A stretch of DNA of 18,017 bases from DATJHM01 sp035493895 (GCA_035493895.1 DATJHM010000091.1:1-18017), one strand, 5' to 3'; shown: positions 6,776 to 14,060, numbered from the stretch's first letter. Notes: generated from the sequence alone by a model not told the origin. Numbers and translations are program-made.

Positions 6776-7800
6776 TGGAAGCCACGCAATCCACACTGGC
6801 GGAAGAAAAAGGTGCCGCTGAGCCCGTTCTTGAAGCCGAGCATTTGCGCAAAGAATTTCCGGTAAATCAGGTGCGCTTCTTCAAGGCGGCGAGCGTGATT
6901 CATGCCGTGGAAGATGCCTCGCTCGCGCTCTATGCCGGTCGCTCTCTGGCCGTAGTAGGAGAGAGTGGCAGCGGGAAAACGACCATCGCTCGTATGCTGG
7001 CGCGCCTGTATCAGCCTACCTCGGGCACGATTCGTTTTCGTGGTCAGGCCGTGACTGGCAATTCGAGCCGCGCTTTGCAAGAGTACCGCAAGCACGTGCA
7101 GCTTATCTTTCAGGACCCGTTTGCCTCGCTCAATCCGATCCATAGCGTGCGCTATCACCTGGGACGCATTCTGCGCATTCACGGCTATGTGCAGGATAGC
7201 GACGAAGAGACCGCCGAGATTCTGGCGTTACTGGAACGTGTCAGTCTGACGCCCGCCGTCCAATTTATCGAGAAATTTCCGCATCAGCTCAGCGGTGGTC
7301 AGCGCCAGCGTATCGCCATCGCCAGAACGTTAGCAGTGAGGCCAGAAGTATTATTAGCGGATGAACCGGTCTCCATGCTGGATGTCTCGATTCGGCTGGA
7401 CATTTTGAACCTGCTCTTGCGTTTGAAAAAGGAGCAGCAACTGGCGATTCTCTTTATTACGCACGACATTGCCAGTGCGCGCTACTTTTCGGAGGAGACG
7501 CTGGTGATGTACGCCGGTCAGGCGGTCGAAGGTGGCCCGACTGAAGAGGTGACGCAGAATCCCAAACATCCTTATACGCAACTTCTGCTCTCAGCTGCGC
7601 CGGACCCCGATCGCGCTGTGGGTGAGGGACTGGCGGAGCTGCCCGCACGTGGAGAAATCCCTAGCCTGCTGACGCCTCCTACTGGCTGTCGCTTCCATCC
7701 GCGCTGCCCTCACGCCATGCCCGAATGTCGCCAGCGCTTCCCCAAACGCACCGATCTGGGGAAGGGTCATTGGGCGCATTGTTTCCTGTATGGTGGGTGA
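6775..7800 (+). CDS. ABC importer ATPase, DppF/OppF type
   Basis: A 341-residue second ATPase, pairing with the preceding one. Walker A GESGSGKTT (62-70), Q-loop IFQDPFASLNP, signature LSGGQRQR (172-179), Walker B LLADEPVSMLD, and switch FITHDIASARYFSE are all intact. The C-terminal domain ends with GCRFHPRCPHAMPEC, the usual cysteine motif. The start codon overlaps the previous stop by one base. This is the last gene of the operon; after the stop come a short palindrome CCTTTATAAAGG (7803-7814) and the large hairpin at 7854-7912. Confidence 0.93.
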   Translation: MEATQSTLAEEKGAAEPVLEAEHLRKEFPVNQVRFFKAASVIHAVEDASLALYAGRSLAVVGESGSGKTTIARMLARLYQPTSGTIRFRGQAVTGNSSRALQEYRKHVQLIFQDPFASLNPIHSVRYHLGRILRIHGYVQDSDEETAEILALLERVSLTPAVQFIEKFPHQLSGGQRQRIAIARTLAVRPEVLLADEPVSMLDVSIRLDILNLLLRLKKEQQLAILFITHDIASARYFSEETLVMYAGQAVEGGPTEEVTQNPKHPYTQLLLSAAPDPDRAVGEGLAELPARGEIPSLLTPPTGCRFHPRCPHAMPECRQRFPKRTDLGKGHWAHCFLYGG

Positions 7801-7853
7801 TTCCTTTATAAAGGGATTCTTGTGCTTCCATAACGCAAAGAAGCCAGGGGGTA

Positions 7854-7912
7854 ATTGTTCACGCATCGCATAAACTGGCCGGAGTCGCCAGCTTATGCGA
7901 TGCGTGAACAAT
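7854..7912. terminator. Large perfect hairpin between convergent genes, possible bidirectional terminator
   Basis: ATTGTTCACGCATCGCATAA (7854-7873) is the exact reverse complement of 7893-7912, and CTGGC (7875-7879) pairs with GCCAG (7887-7891) inside, separated by one A-C mismatch. The stem of about 25 pairs lies between the converging importer operon and the 7922-8872 gene. There is no long T-run on either side, so termination is inferred from position; a dispersed palindromic repeat is the alternative. Confidence 0.5.
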
Positions 7913-7921
7913 AATCACAGA

Positions 7922-8872
7922 TCAGGCCGGGCGCTCGATCTGGATGCAATTGAGGGTGAAATGGAATGGGATGCCGACGCCAGAGGTGTTTGGATAGACG
8001 CCATCGCAGAATACGAACATTGTGTTCGGATCAGTTTCACCATACCGCAGAACTGGTTTCCATGGTCCGGCTTCAGAGATGCGCACTGGCTCGCTCCAGT
8101 CCGCCATATTGGGCGATGGCGTCGGGCTCTGGCACCACCACAGCCCTGTCCCGGGCAAGTCTGCGTTGCTCACATTGACACGTGAGAATACTGCTTCGTA
8201 GCCATCCTTTGCCGCAATGACGCAGAAATCGAACACTTTTTCCTCCGGCGCGAAAACGATCTGGTGCTGCGACCAGTTTGTGCGCCCGTCGGGACTCTCG
8301 GCGTATCCCTGAACGAGATAATCGTCCTGGTTGGCACCGGCAACGTACCACATCTTCCACCTGTTGTCATGATAAATGAGATTGGGCTCATAGACGCTGC
8401 CACGTTCCCAGTATTCGTTTGCCGTGAAGACGGGCGCGCTGTTCTCCAGCCAATTGCTACCATCCCACTCGAGATAGCCAATGCTGTACGGTCCCATATA
8501 ACTATGGGCGGCTCCTGCATAATAGATGCGCTCGACCCATGTGTTTTTTTCAGGATCGAAACCTTTGATGTAGGAGGGACAATGTCGACCACCTTTCCCA
8601 TCCCACCAGTAGCTTGCGGAATTGCCCGCGAGCAGTGCAGGTTTGCTCGCGTCGCTTGGATGGGTGGTGATCTTCCAGCCCTCTGCCGAAAGCGGCGCGC
8701 CCGGCGGCAAGCTCGCACTGAACAGGTTGATCCCTGGCAGCGTTTTTTCGACGCCGCCAGCGAACATCCACCATTGATTTTCACGCTTGACTACTGTGCA
8801 GTCAGTAAATGTTCTCAGGTAAGTAATGGGGTCATAGCCTTTGCCAGCATCGAAGATCGTTGTATGCGCCAT
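7922..8872 (-). CDS. Beta-propeller protein, GH43/GH32-like, function unknown
   Basis: A 316-residue protein with no signal peptide from the chosen start. It is rich in Trp, Tyr and Gly-Asn turns, with repeated blade-like strands such as WWMFAGGVEK, RIYYAGAAHSYMGPYSIGY, YEPNLIYHDNRWKMWYVAG and GLWWCQSPTPSPN. The phrase YEPNLIYHDNRWKMWYV followed by GYAESPDGRTNWS resembles five-bladed propellers of glycoside hydrolase families 43, 32 or 130. I cannot assign catalytic residues, so hydrolase activity is unproven. Start at 8872 is chosen because GGAG lies seven bases upstream (8883-8880); an ATG at 8878 is too close to it, and the frame also runs open to 9016. It is convergent with the importer and could act on related sugars. 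Confidence 0.7.
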   Translation of the reverse strand: MAHTTIFDAGKGYDPITYLRTFTDCTVVKRENQWWMFAGGVEKTLPGINLFSASLPPGAPLSAEGWKITTHPSDASKPALLAGNSASYWWDGKGGRHCPSYIKGFDPEKNTWVERIYYAGAAHSYMGPYSIGYLEWDGSNWLENSAPVFTANEYWERGSVYEPNLIYHDNRWKMWYVAGANQDDYLVQGYAESPDGRTNWSQHQIVFAPEEKVFDFCVIAAKDGYEAVFSRVNVSNADLPGTGLWWCQSPTPSPNMADWSEPVRISEAGPWKPVLRYGETDPNTMFVFCDGVYPNTSGVGIPFHFTLNCIQIERPA

Positions 8873-8950
8873 AGACATGCTCCTTCCAATTACTCTGTTC
8901 TTTCTCAGCCACGCCTCTTCTTTGTGTTGGTATGAGAGTAGACTGGAGAA

Positions 8951-8956
8951 AGTATA
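8951..8956 (-). promoter_or_regulatory. Possible -10 box for the beta-propeller gene
   Basis: Reads TATACT on the minus strand, about 80 bases before the start codon. No convincing -35 box lies at the right distance. The rest of the 8873-9221 gap holds no supported gene. Confidence 0.25.
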
Positions 8957-9151
8957 GCAGAGAAAGAGTGAGAATATTCTCTTCCTGGGTTTGAAGCCAC
9001 GCGTAGATTTGAGCATTTAGCCTGTATTCATCGACCGGGAGGGAATTTTTTACAGGGCTTTGCGTGTTCTCCTCTTTGTATTGAGCAAAATAAACATATA
9101 TATTACAAATTCTTGACAAATCCTTGAGAAATGTGGCCGAATTGCAAGCTC

Positions 9152-9181
9152 ATCCGTTAGAGATAATATGACGGATATAAT
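9152..9181 (+). promoter_or_regulatory. Promoter and operator region of the MFS exporter gene
   Basis: ATCCGT (9152-9157) and ACGGAT (9171-9176) form an inverted repeat with a 13-base AT-rich spacer, which fits a regulator operator. It overlaps two candidate -10 boxes: TATAAT (9176-9181) without a good -35, and TAATAT (9164-9169) with TTGCAA (9142-9147) sixteen bases upstream. The start codon follows at 9222. Confidence 0.4.
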
Positions 9182-9221
9182 GTCGTAAAAAAACTTTTTC
9201 TGGAAAATATGGAAACTCTTT

Positions 9222-10553
9222 ATGAAAACATTTGATCAATCTACTTCATCTTCTCTTGTCGCTCCTGTACTTCTCTCTCCTGGTGCAAGGCTCTGGCAAA
9301 ACCAATCCTTTAATCGATTCTGGGTAGGTCAGACATTTTCTGTATTAGGCGATGCCTTTGCAGTGATTGCATTTCCGCTTCTGGTCTTGCAAGCAACTGG
9401 TTCTATTGCGCAAATGGGGATCGTCTCGGCTCTTATGAGTGTGGGGAGGATTGTTGCAGGTCTGTTCTCTGGCATGATTGTCGATCGTGTGGACCGACGC
9501 CAGTTGATGATTGTGAGCGATGCGTTACGCGCGCTGCTGTTCCTTTTCATCCCGTTTTACTGGCTGTTCTTCACGCCACAGGTCTGGGTCATTTACGTTA
9601 CGGTCATTCTTGGTGGCATTCTGGGCATGGTTTTCCAGGTCACCTATGTCACTGCCATTGCGAACATGGTCGATGGCGATCAGATTACCGAGGCCAATAG
9701 TCGTTTGCAGACGACATTTGCGATTGCCTCCGTACTTGGTCCTGTGCTTGCCGGTCTGGTGGCCGCAACGTTTGGGTCAACACAGGCAATTACTATTGAC
9801 GCGATGACATTTGTTATTTCGGCAGTCTCGCTGATCTTTGTGCGCTTACGCCCCATCGCGCAGATTTCGCCACTCGAAAGTTTGCAGCAGGAAACGACGG
9901 AAGTCGCAACTGTTGTCGGGCGCGAAGAGAAGAAACAAGGACGTATCTTTGGGGACTTTCTCACCGGTCTGAGCTTTGTCTGGCAGCATCGCATGATGCG
10001 TGCAATCACCTTTATTCTCGGTATTATGACCATGCTGACCACTGGTATGCTGGATCTTTTCATCTTCGATCTCAAACATGATCTGCATCAGACCGATTTT
10101 ATGGTGGGTGTCGTGTTCGGGCTGGCGAGCATCGGCAGTATTGTCGGGGGATTGCTCACTCCCTGGATGCGCAAACGCCTGGGCTTCGGACCTTCCTGGC
10201 TTGGTTGCCTGCTTTTGAACGGGCTCTCGATGATCTTCATTGGCCTTATGCCGGGTGTGATGCCGCTGGCTATCCTGGCGATGTGCTTTACGTTTAGCAA
10301 TACGGTTTCCGGTGTGTGCTGCATGTCATTGCGCCAACAAATTACGCCGGATTATATTCTCGGACGTGTGACGTCTGTGTTCTGGACGCTCACCTCCTCT
10401 TTTGGCCCTCTTGGCGCGGCTGCGATTACCGCACTGGGGGCACAGATCGGCACTTCTCGCATTATCCTGTTTGTCGGGATTGCCTGCCTGGCAAATGCAG
10501 TGAGCGGCTTCTTTACGCCTGCTCGTCAGCGTTTCCCTGAGAGCGCCATCTAG
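9222..10553 (+). CDS. MFS transporter, DHA3-type drug/macrolide exporter
   Basis: A 443-residue membrane protein with about 12 predicted helices. The N-terminal phrase NQSFNRFWVGQTFSVLGDAF and the loop motif GMIVDRVDRRQLM (motif A between helices 2 and 3) are typical of the MFS_3/DHA3 group that includes macrolide efflux and EntS-like exporters. A central cytoplasmic loop (REEKKQGRIFGDFLTGL) separates the two six-helix halves. Length is normal. The Shine-Dalgarno is weak (GGAAA about eight bases before the ATG). The gene stands alone: it is divergent from the propeller gene, ends in a strong terminator, and has an operator-like inverted repeat upstream, as often seen for inducible efflux pumps. 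The substrate is unknown. Confidence 0.88.
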   Translation: MKTFDQSTSSSLVAPVLLSPGARLWQNQSFNRFWVGQTFSVLGDAFAVIAFPLLVLQATGSIAQMGIVSALMSVGRIVAGLFSGMIVDRVDRRQLMIVSDALRALLFLFIPFYWLFFTPQVWVIYVTVILGGILGMVFQVTYVTAIANMVDGDQITEANSRLQTTFAIASVLGPVLAGLVAATFGSTQAITIDAMTFVISAVSLIFVRLRPIAQISPLESLQQETTEVATVVGREEKKQGRIFGDFLTGLSFVWQHRMMRAITFILGIMTMLTTGMLDLFIFDLKHDLHQTDFMVGVVFGLASIGSIVGGLLTPWMRKRLGFGPSWLGCLLLNGLSMIFIGLMPGVMPLAILAMCFTFSNTVSGVCCMSLRQQITPDYILGRVTSVFWTLTSSFGPLGAAAITALGAQIGTSRIILFVGIACLANAVSGFFTPARQRFPESAI

Positions 10554-10582
10554 CGCTTTATACGCATAAAAATTTTTGAGAT

Positions 10583-10622
10583 AGGCCGCAGTTTATGAAT
10601 AAGACTGCGGCCTGTTTTTTTT
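10583..10622 (+). terminator. Rho-independent terminator of the MFS gene
   Basis: AGGCCGCAGT (10583-10592) pairs perfectly with ACTGCGGCCT (10604-10613), with an 11-base loop and eight Ts at 10615-10622. It lies 30 bases after the stop codon. Confidence 0.93.
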
Positions 10623-10661
10623 GACGAAATGCTCTTGCAATGGTATGAGAGAACTTGATCA

Positions 10662-10742
10662 TCAAAGTATGCTACATTGCATCTGCCAGTACGTTATCAC
10701 CGTCGCCAATGCTGTCAGGGCAAGCAACAGTGCGGTGGTCAT
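10662..10742 (-). CDS. Possible 26-residue hydrophobic small protein
   Basis: On the minus strand an ATG at 10742 opens a 26-codon frame, MTTALLLALTALATVITYWQ followed by MQCSIL, then TGA. The first 18 residues would form one membrane helix. It lies just downstream of the VOC gene on the same strand. No clear ribosome binding site is visible, so it may be a chance frame or a fragment of a lost membrane gene. Confidence 0.2.
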   Translation of the reverse strand: MTTALLLALTALATVITYWQMQCSIL

Positions 10743-10778
10743 AATCTGTAAAGGCCAGAAACTATGTGGGTTTGCTCG

Positions 10779-11186
10779 TTAAGAGGATGTTTGAGGGGAC
10801 CAGAACTCCAACAGATGACCATCGAGATCGTAGAAGTAGTACGACAAGACATCCTTCCAATCAAAGTGAACTGGTCCGTATACCTCGACATCTTGCTTTT
10901 GCACGTGGGCCACCGCTTCTTCAAGCCGCTCGCGAGGAACATGAAAAGCATAATGGACTCTCCCCCAGCGTTCCCCTTCTGGAAATGGAGAATGTTCCTC
11001 AAACAGCAATGAACCTTTATGCAGGGCGAGGCGCTGGAGATTCTCAGGCTCACCGGCAAAGAACCAGGCCCAATCGTCGTTCGCCTCCCTCTGAGGAATG
11101 AGTCCTACCACTTCCCGGTAAAAACGAGCAGCCGCTTTTACATCTTTGACAATCAAGACAATTTCCGTCAGTCCTGTACTAAACAT
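10779..11186 (-). CDS. VOC-family (glyoxalase/bleomycin-resistance fold) protein
   Basis: A 135-residue protein with two beta-alpha-beta-beta-beta repeats. It begins FSTGLTEIVLIVKDVKAAARFY and ends DLDGHLLEFWSP, both diagnostic of the vicinal oxygen chelate fold. Likely metal ligands in the second half are His78 (GRVHYAFHV) and Glu127 (HLLEFW). The usual first-strand His is replaced (LTEIVL), with Glu8 as the possible substitute. Families with this architecture include fosfomycin and bleomycin resistance proteins, glyoxalases and ring-cleaving dioxygenases; I cannot choose among them. It is convergent with the MFS gene. A GGAGG lies 13 bases before the ATG, further than usual, so the start is somewhat uncertain. 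Confidence 0.82.
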   Translation of the reverse strand: MFSTGLTEIVLIVKDVKAAARFYREVVGLIPQREANDDWAWFFAGEPENLQRLALHKGSLLFEEHSPFPEGERWGRVHYAFHVPRERLEEAVAHVQKQDVEVYGPVHFDWKDVLSYYFYDLDGHLLEFWSPQTSS

Positions 11187-11506
11187 CTCTTATTTGTTTC
11201 CTCCCTAAAAGAACTTCCTTAAGCTGAATTGAGTATAGAGGTTTACAAGAAGATCGTCTTTGTACAAAAGGTGAGCTTTCCTGCTGTACCAAGGGACAGG
11301 ATAAGAATTGTGTTTTTAGCGCACGCCAACAGAATGCCTCGCCCCTGGCAAGATTTGCCATCTGATCATTGGCATTGACCAGCATTTGGAGAAGTGCAAC
11401 AGTAATTTGCCTGGAAAAGTTTCCTCTTTTCCGTACGCACTCCGTATTATGATAGTGGAGGGGAATTGAGACCGATTCCAATGATCTGGAAGGAAGATTT
11501 TCCATT
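11187..11506. other. Intergenic stretch without a supported gene
   Basis: No convincing gene or RNA. A minus-strand frame of 108 codons (11179-11505) overlaps the VOC start, but its residue composition does not look like a folded protein and no family motif is visible. A TATACT on the minus strand (11237-11232) could be the -10 box of the VOC gene, without a clear -35. Confidence 0.4.
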
Positions 11507-11536
11507 CTCTAGAAGCCTTCTGTCAGGCTTCTAGAG
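11507..11536. terminator. Perfect 12-bp hairpin downstream of the DUF1349 gene
   Basis: CTCTAGAAGCCT (11507-11518) pairs perfectly with AGGCTTCTAGAG (11525-11536), leaving a six-base loop. It lies 20 bases after the minus-strand stop at 11557. No T-run follows on the minus strand, so termination is only suggested. Confidence 0.45.
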
Positions 11537-11556
11537 CAGGTTGCGACAAAGTATGC

Positions 11557-12096
11557 TTATTTACTTTGTACGACAAAGTTCTCGAACGCAACGGAAAACC
11601 CTGGGCCTTCGGGGGAGGCGCACATAAGGCCAATGTCCAGCGTTTCCGTGCGTGCAAGATAGGCCAGCCTGAGCAACTGGTAATTGGTGCCGTCGAGCGC
11701 GTAGGTGATTTCCACAGTATCTCCCTCGCGCTTCAGGCGCAACCAGAGCGAGTTCGGGTTATCGAGGAGCGTGGGTCCGAGCGACCAATCAGAGTATTCG
11801 CGTGTGACGACGGCGCTGACATGCTGCACACCGTCGAAAAATTCAATGCCACATTTGATCCATTCGCTCTCACTCGCTCGCACCATCAGTCCTGCCTGAT
11901 CATAGAGCGTTGCATACTGACCGCTCACTTTGACCTCAGCCAGGAAATTGCCCTGCTGTGATTGATAATAGATATGGCCGTTGTCGCGAGAAAACCCGTA
12001 GGAGGTGATGCGCCAGAAATCGGTGTGAGGTCCTGTCTGCATGGTGATGATGTTTCCCTGAGATGACCAGGATGGAGGCTCATTGTACCAGTTCAT
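11557..12096 (-). CDS. DUF1349 domain protein (concanavalin-like fold)
   Basis: A 179-residue protein of the DUF1349 family, which has a concanavalin-like beta-sandwich and includes yeast Ree1. It begins MNWYNEPPSW, then TMQTGPHTDFWRITSYGF, LAEVKVSGQYATLYDQAGLM, EWIKCGIEFFDGVQHVSAVV and VTREYSDWS, covering the whole family length. The fold often binds carbohydrate, but the biochemical role is not established. The frame is open ten codons further upstream (ATG at 12126); I prefer 12096 because family members begin with this M-N-W motif and an AAAGAGA lies just upstream. It is divergent from the aminotransferase. Confidence 0.82.
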   Translation of the reverse strand: MNWYNEPPSWSSQGNIITMQTGPHTDFWRITSYGFSRDNGHIYYQSQQGNFLAEVKVSGQYATLYDQAGLMVRASESEWIKCGIEFFDGVQHVSAVVTREYSDWSLGPTLLDNPNSLWLRLKREGDTVEITYALDGTNYQLLRLAYLARTETLDIGLMCASPEGPGFSVAFENFVVQSK

Positions 12097-12165
12097 TGTG
12101 TTGTCTCTTTCTTTGGTTGTGTTCATTGTGACTTCATTGTCCAGATGATGTATCGCATTGTTGCC

Positions 12166-12175
12166 ACGATATCGT
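12166..12175. promoter_or_regulatory. Short palindrome between divergent genes, possible operator
   Basis: ACGATATCGT is a perfect 10-base palindrome midway between the divergent DUF1349 and aminotransferase genes. Position suggests an operator, but it is short enough to occur by chance. Confidence 0.2.
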
Positions 12176-12240
12176 TATCTGAATGGTATGCGTTGCACAG
12201 GAAAGTGTAACACGGATGTGGTATCGGTTTCTGGTGGTAG

Positions 12241-12246
12241 TATAAT
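12241..12246 (+). promoter_or_regulatory. Possible -10 box of the aminotransferase gene
   Basis: Perfect TATAAT, 67 bases before the start codon. No recognisable -35 box at the proper distance. Confidence 0.35.
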
Positions 12247-12313
12247 TTTCCTGATGTGCTCAAAAAATGGATAGCTGTATAGATTAGAGAAAAGACAGGG
12301 AGCGTATAAACAT

Positions 12314-13600
12314 ATGGATACAGTCGAGAAGTACCAGCACTATGTAAACACGAGTTTTGTCAAAGCGATTGAGCCCGTGGTTGTCAGGCATGCGTCCGGG
12401 GCGGAGATCTATAGTGAGGATGGGCAGACGTACCTGGATTGTTTTGCCGGAATTGCCGTTGTGAATGCCGGGCACGTGCATCCTCGGGTCGCAGAGGCTG
12501 CCAAAGCTCAGATTGATCAGTTCATTCATGCTGCTTCCTATATCTATTATGTTCCCTCGGTCGCTGATCTGGCCGAGGTGCTGGCTCGTGTTACGCCTGG
12601 CGCGTTGCAAAAAAGCTTCTTTTGTAATTCCGGGGCCGAGGCGATCGAGGGCGCGTTGCGGCTGGCGAAAGTAGCCACGGGCAAGCGTGAGGTCATTGCG
12701 CTGCAAATGGCCTTTCATGGCCGCACGTATGGGACGCTTTCTGTGACGGGCAATATGGCACGCAAGAAGCGGGGTGGTCCCTACATGTCCGGTGTGGCTT
12801 TTGCGCCTGCACCTTATTGTTATCGCTGCCCTTTGCATCTCCAGCCGGAGTCTTGCGGATTGGCCTGCGCTGATGCGGTTGAGGACGTGATTCAGCACGA
12901 GACGAGCGGTGATGTGGCGGCGTTTCTGGTCGAGCCAGTGCTCGGTGAGGCCGGTATTATCCCCTTGCCGGAAGGGTATCTGGCACGTGTGAAGCAGATT
13001 CTGGATCGCCACCAGATTTTGCTTATCGTCGATGAGGTACAGACCGGCTTTGGACGTACCGGACGGTTGTTTGCGATCGAGCATCATGAGGGTATTGAGC
13101 CGAATATTCTTGCGCTGGCAAAGGGGATCGCCGATGGTTTTCCTCTGGGCGCGTTCATTGCTCCTCAGGCGCTGGCGGATAGCTTCCAGCCGGGCGAGCA
13201 TCTGAGCACCTTTGGCGGAAATCCCGTCTCCTGTGCCGCTGCCATTGCGAATATCGGGGTTCTACATGATGAACATATCGTGGAACATGCCGACGAGCTT
13301 GGGCGCTGGGCGCTTGGTCAGTTGCGTGCTTTACAGGAACGTTCTCCTTTCATTGGGGATGTGCGCGGCCAGGGTCTCATGATTGGCGTCGAACTGGTGC
13401 AGGATCGTGCAAGCAAAGTGCCTGCTGCCGCGCTGGCCGGTCGTATCCGCGAGTATTGCCGTCAGCAAGGTGTGCTCATCGGCGTTGGTGGTCAGCAGGG
13501 GAATGTCCTGCGTGTGCAGCCTCCGCTGGTGATTACTCAGGCGCAACTCGCTCGTGCAATTGAAACGGTTGAGAAGGCGCTTGTGGCTTGCACACAGTAA
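12314..13600 (+). CDS. Class-III PLP-dependent aminotransferase (GABA/omega-amino acid or AGXT2-like)
   Basis: A 428-residue fold-type I aminotransferase. Visible features: FCNSGAEAIEGALRLAK (phosphate binding, about 103-119), AFHGRTYGTLSVTG (134-147), VEPVLGEAG (about 207), DEVQTGFGRTG (240-250, with the Asp that contacts the pyridine nitrogen), the Schiff-base Lys270 in LALAKGIADGFPLGA, and STFGGNPVSC. It resembles 4-aminobutyrate and alanine-glyoxylate (AGXT2-type) aminotransferases, and the amino donor cannot be decided from sequence. An insertion with CYRCPLHLQPESCGLAC (Cys169, 172, 181, 185) is notable. GGGAG lies 11 bases before the ATG. It is a single gene, divergent from DUF1349 and followed by repeat-rich DNA. 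Confidence 0.9.
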   Translation: MDTVEKYQHYVNTSFVKAIEPVVVRHASGAEIYSEDGQTYLDCFAGIAVVNAGHVHPRVAEAAKAQIDQFIHAASYIYYVPSVADLAEVLARVTPGALQKSFFCNSGAEAIEGALRLAKVATGKREVIALQMAFHGRTYGTLSVTGNMARKKRGGPYMSGVAFAPAPYCYRCPLHLQPESCGLACADAVEDVIQHETSGDVAAFLVEPVLGEAGIIPLPEGYLARVKQILDRHQILLIVDEVQTGFGRTGRLFAIEHHEGIEPNILALAKGIADGFPLGAFIAPQALADSFQPGEHLSTFGGNPVSCAAAIANIGVLHDEHIVEHADELGRWALGQLRALQERSPFIGDVRGQGLMIGVELVQDRASKVPAAALAGRIREYCRQQGVLIGVGGQQGNVLRVQPPLVITQAQLARAIETVEKALVACTQ

Positions 13601-13613
13601 TATCGGCAGTGCC

Positions 13614-13647
13614 AGAGACGCAGGCAGGGATAAACCGCTGCCCCTAC
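13614..13647 (-). repeat. Dispersed repeat related to the 3645-3696 hairpin
   Basis: Read on the minus strand it begins GTAGGGGCAGCGGTTTATC and ends TGCGTCTCT; 3646-3694 begins GTAGAGGCGCGGTTTATC and ends TGCGTCTCTACG. Similar intergenic sequences in both places mark a dispersed repeat family. It starts 14 bases after the aminotransferase stop. Confidence 0.45.
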
Positions 13648-13719
13648 CTGTTGTGTGGAGCGGAACCGGATCGCGTGAGGCACGGAGGGGCATGTGGTCC
13701 CCACCCTCGAAGAAAGGCA

Positions 13720-13774
13720 GAGGTAGGGATCGCGCTTGATGCCGATCCAATACGCATCAACCTGAGAATGGTTC
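13720..13774 (+). repeat. Left inverted repeat of element 2
   Basis: 55 bases, three mismatches against the reverse complement of 14006-14060. Contains the GATCGCGCTTGATGCCGATC module also found next to element 1 (335-355). Confidence 0.8.
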
Positions 13775-14005
13775 GGTTTGACCTCCCGTCTCAATCGATG
13801 GCGGAACGGGTTCGTGGAAGGGCAAGGTGGTCAGTGGGGGTCGCGTGGGATGGTAGAAAACACATCCCCTCCCTCTGCGGATGGGCGAGAGGGTCGGTGG
13901 GGGAACGCAAATGACCGGTTTTTTCGGGCTCATGCCTCTTTCCTCCAGATCCTGTGTGACACGATTGACCCTCTCGGCTTTCTATTGACCTGCATAATGG
14001 CATCT

Positions 14006-14060
14006 GAACCATTCTTCGGTTGATGCGTATTGGATCGGCATGAAGCGCGATCCCTACCTC
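14006..14060 (-). repeat. Right inverted repeat of element 2
   Basis: Reverse complement of 13720-13774 at 52 of 55 positions. Confidence 0.8.

Larger units (their letters stand above)
13720..14060. mobile_element. Palindromic element 2 with long terminal inverted repeats
   Basis: Positions 13720-13774 are the reverse complement of 14006-14060 at 52 of 55 positions. The arms contain the 15-base core CAATACGCATCAACC shared with element 1, here at 13748-13762 and inverted at 14018-14032. The 231-base interior has no credible gene and is not similar to the interior of element 1, except for ACCGGTTTTTTCG (13914-13926), also at 161-173. Size and structure fit a non-autonomous element or large palindromic repeat. 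Confidence 0.65.

Noticed and set aside
8264..8935. Plus-strand frame of 223 codons opposite the propeller gene
   Set aside because: Antisense shadow; the minus-strand product has regular propeller-like strand repeats and a good Shine-Dalgarno.
9113..9118. Perfect TTGACA upstream of the MFS gene
   Set aside because: No -10 box lies 15 to 19 bases downstream, so it is probably not the active -35 element.
11179..11505. Minus-strand frame of 108 codons whose end overlaps the VOC start
   Set aside because: The overlap resembles translational coupling, but the residue composition is not protein-like and nothing recognisable is encoded.
12284..13201. Minus-strand frame of 305 codons opposite the aminotransferase
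   Set aside because: Antisense shadow; the plus strand carries all conserved class-III aminotransferase motifs.
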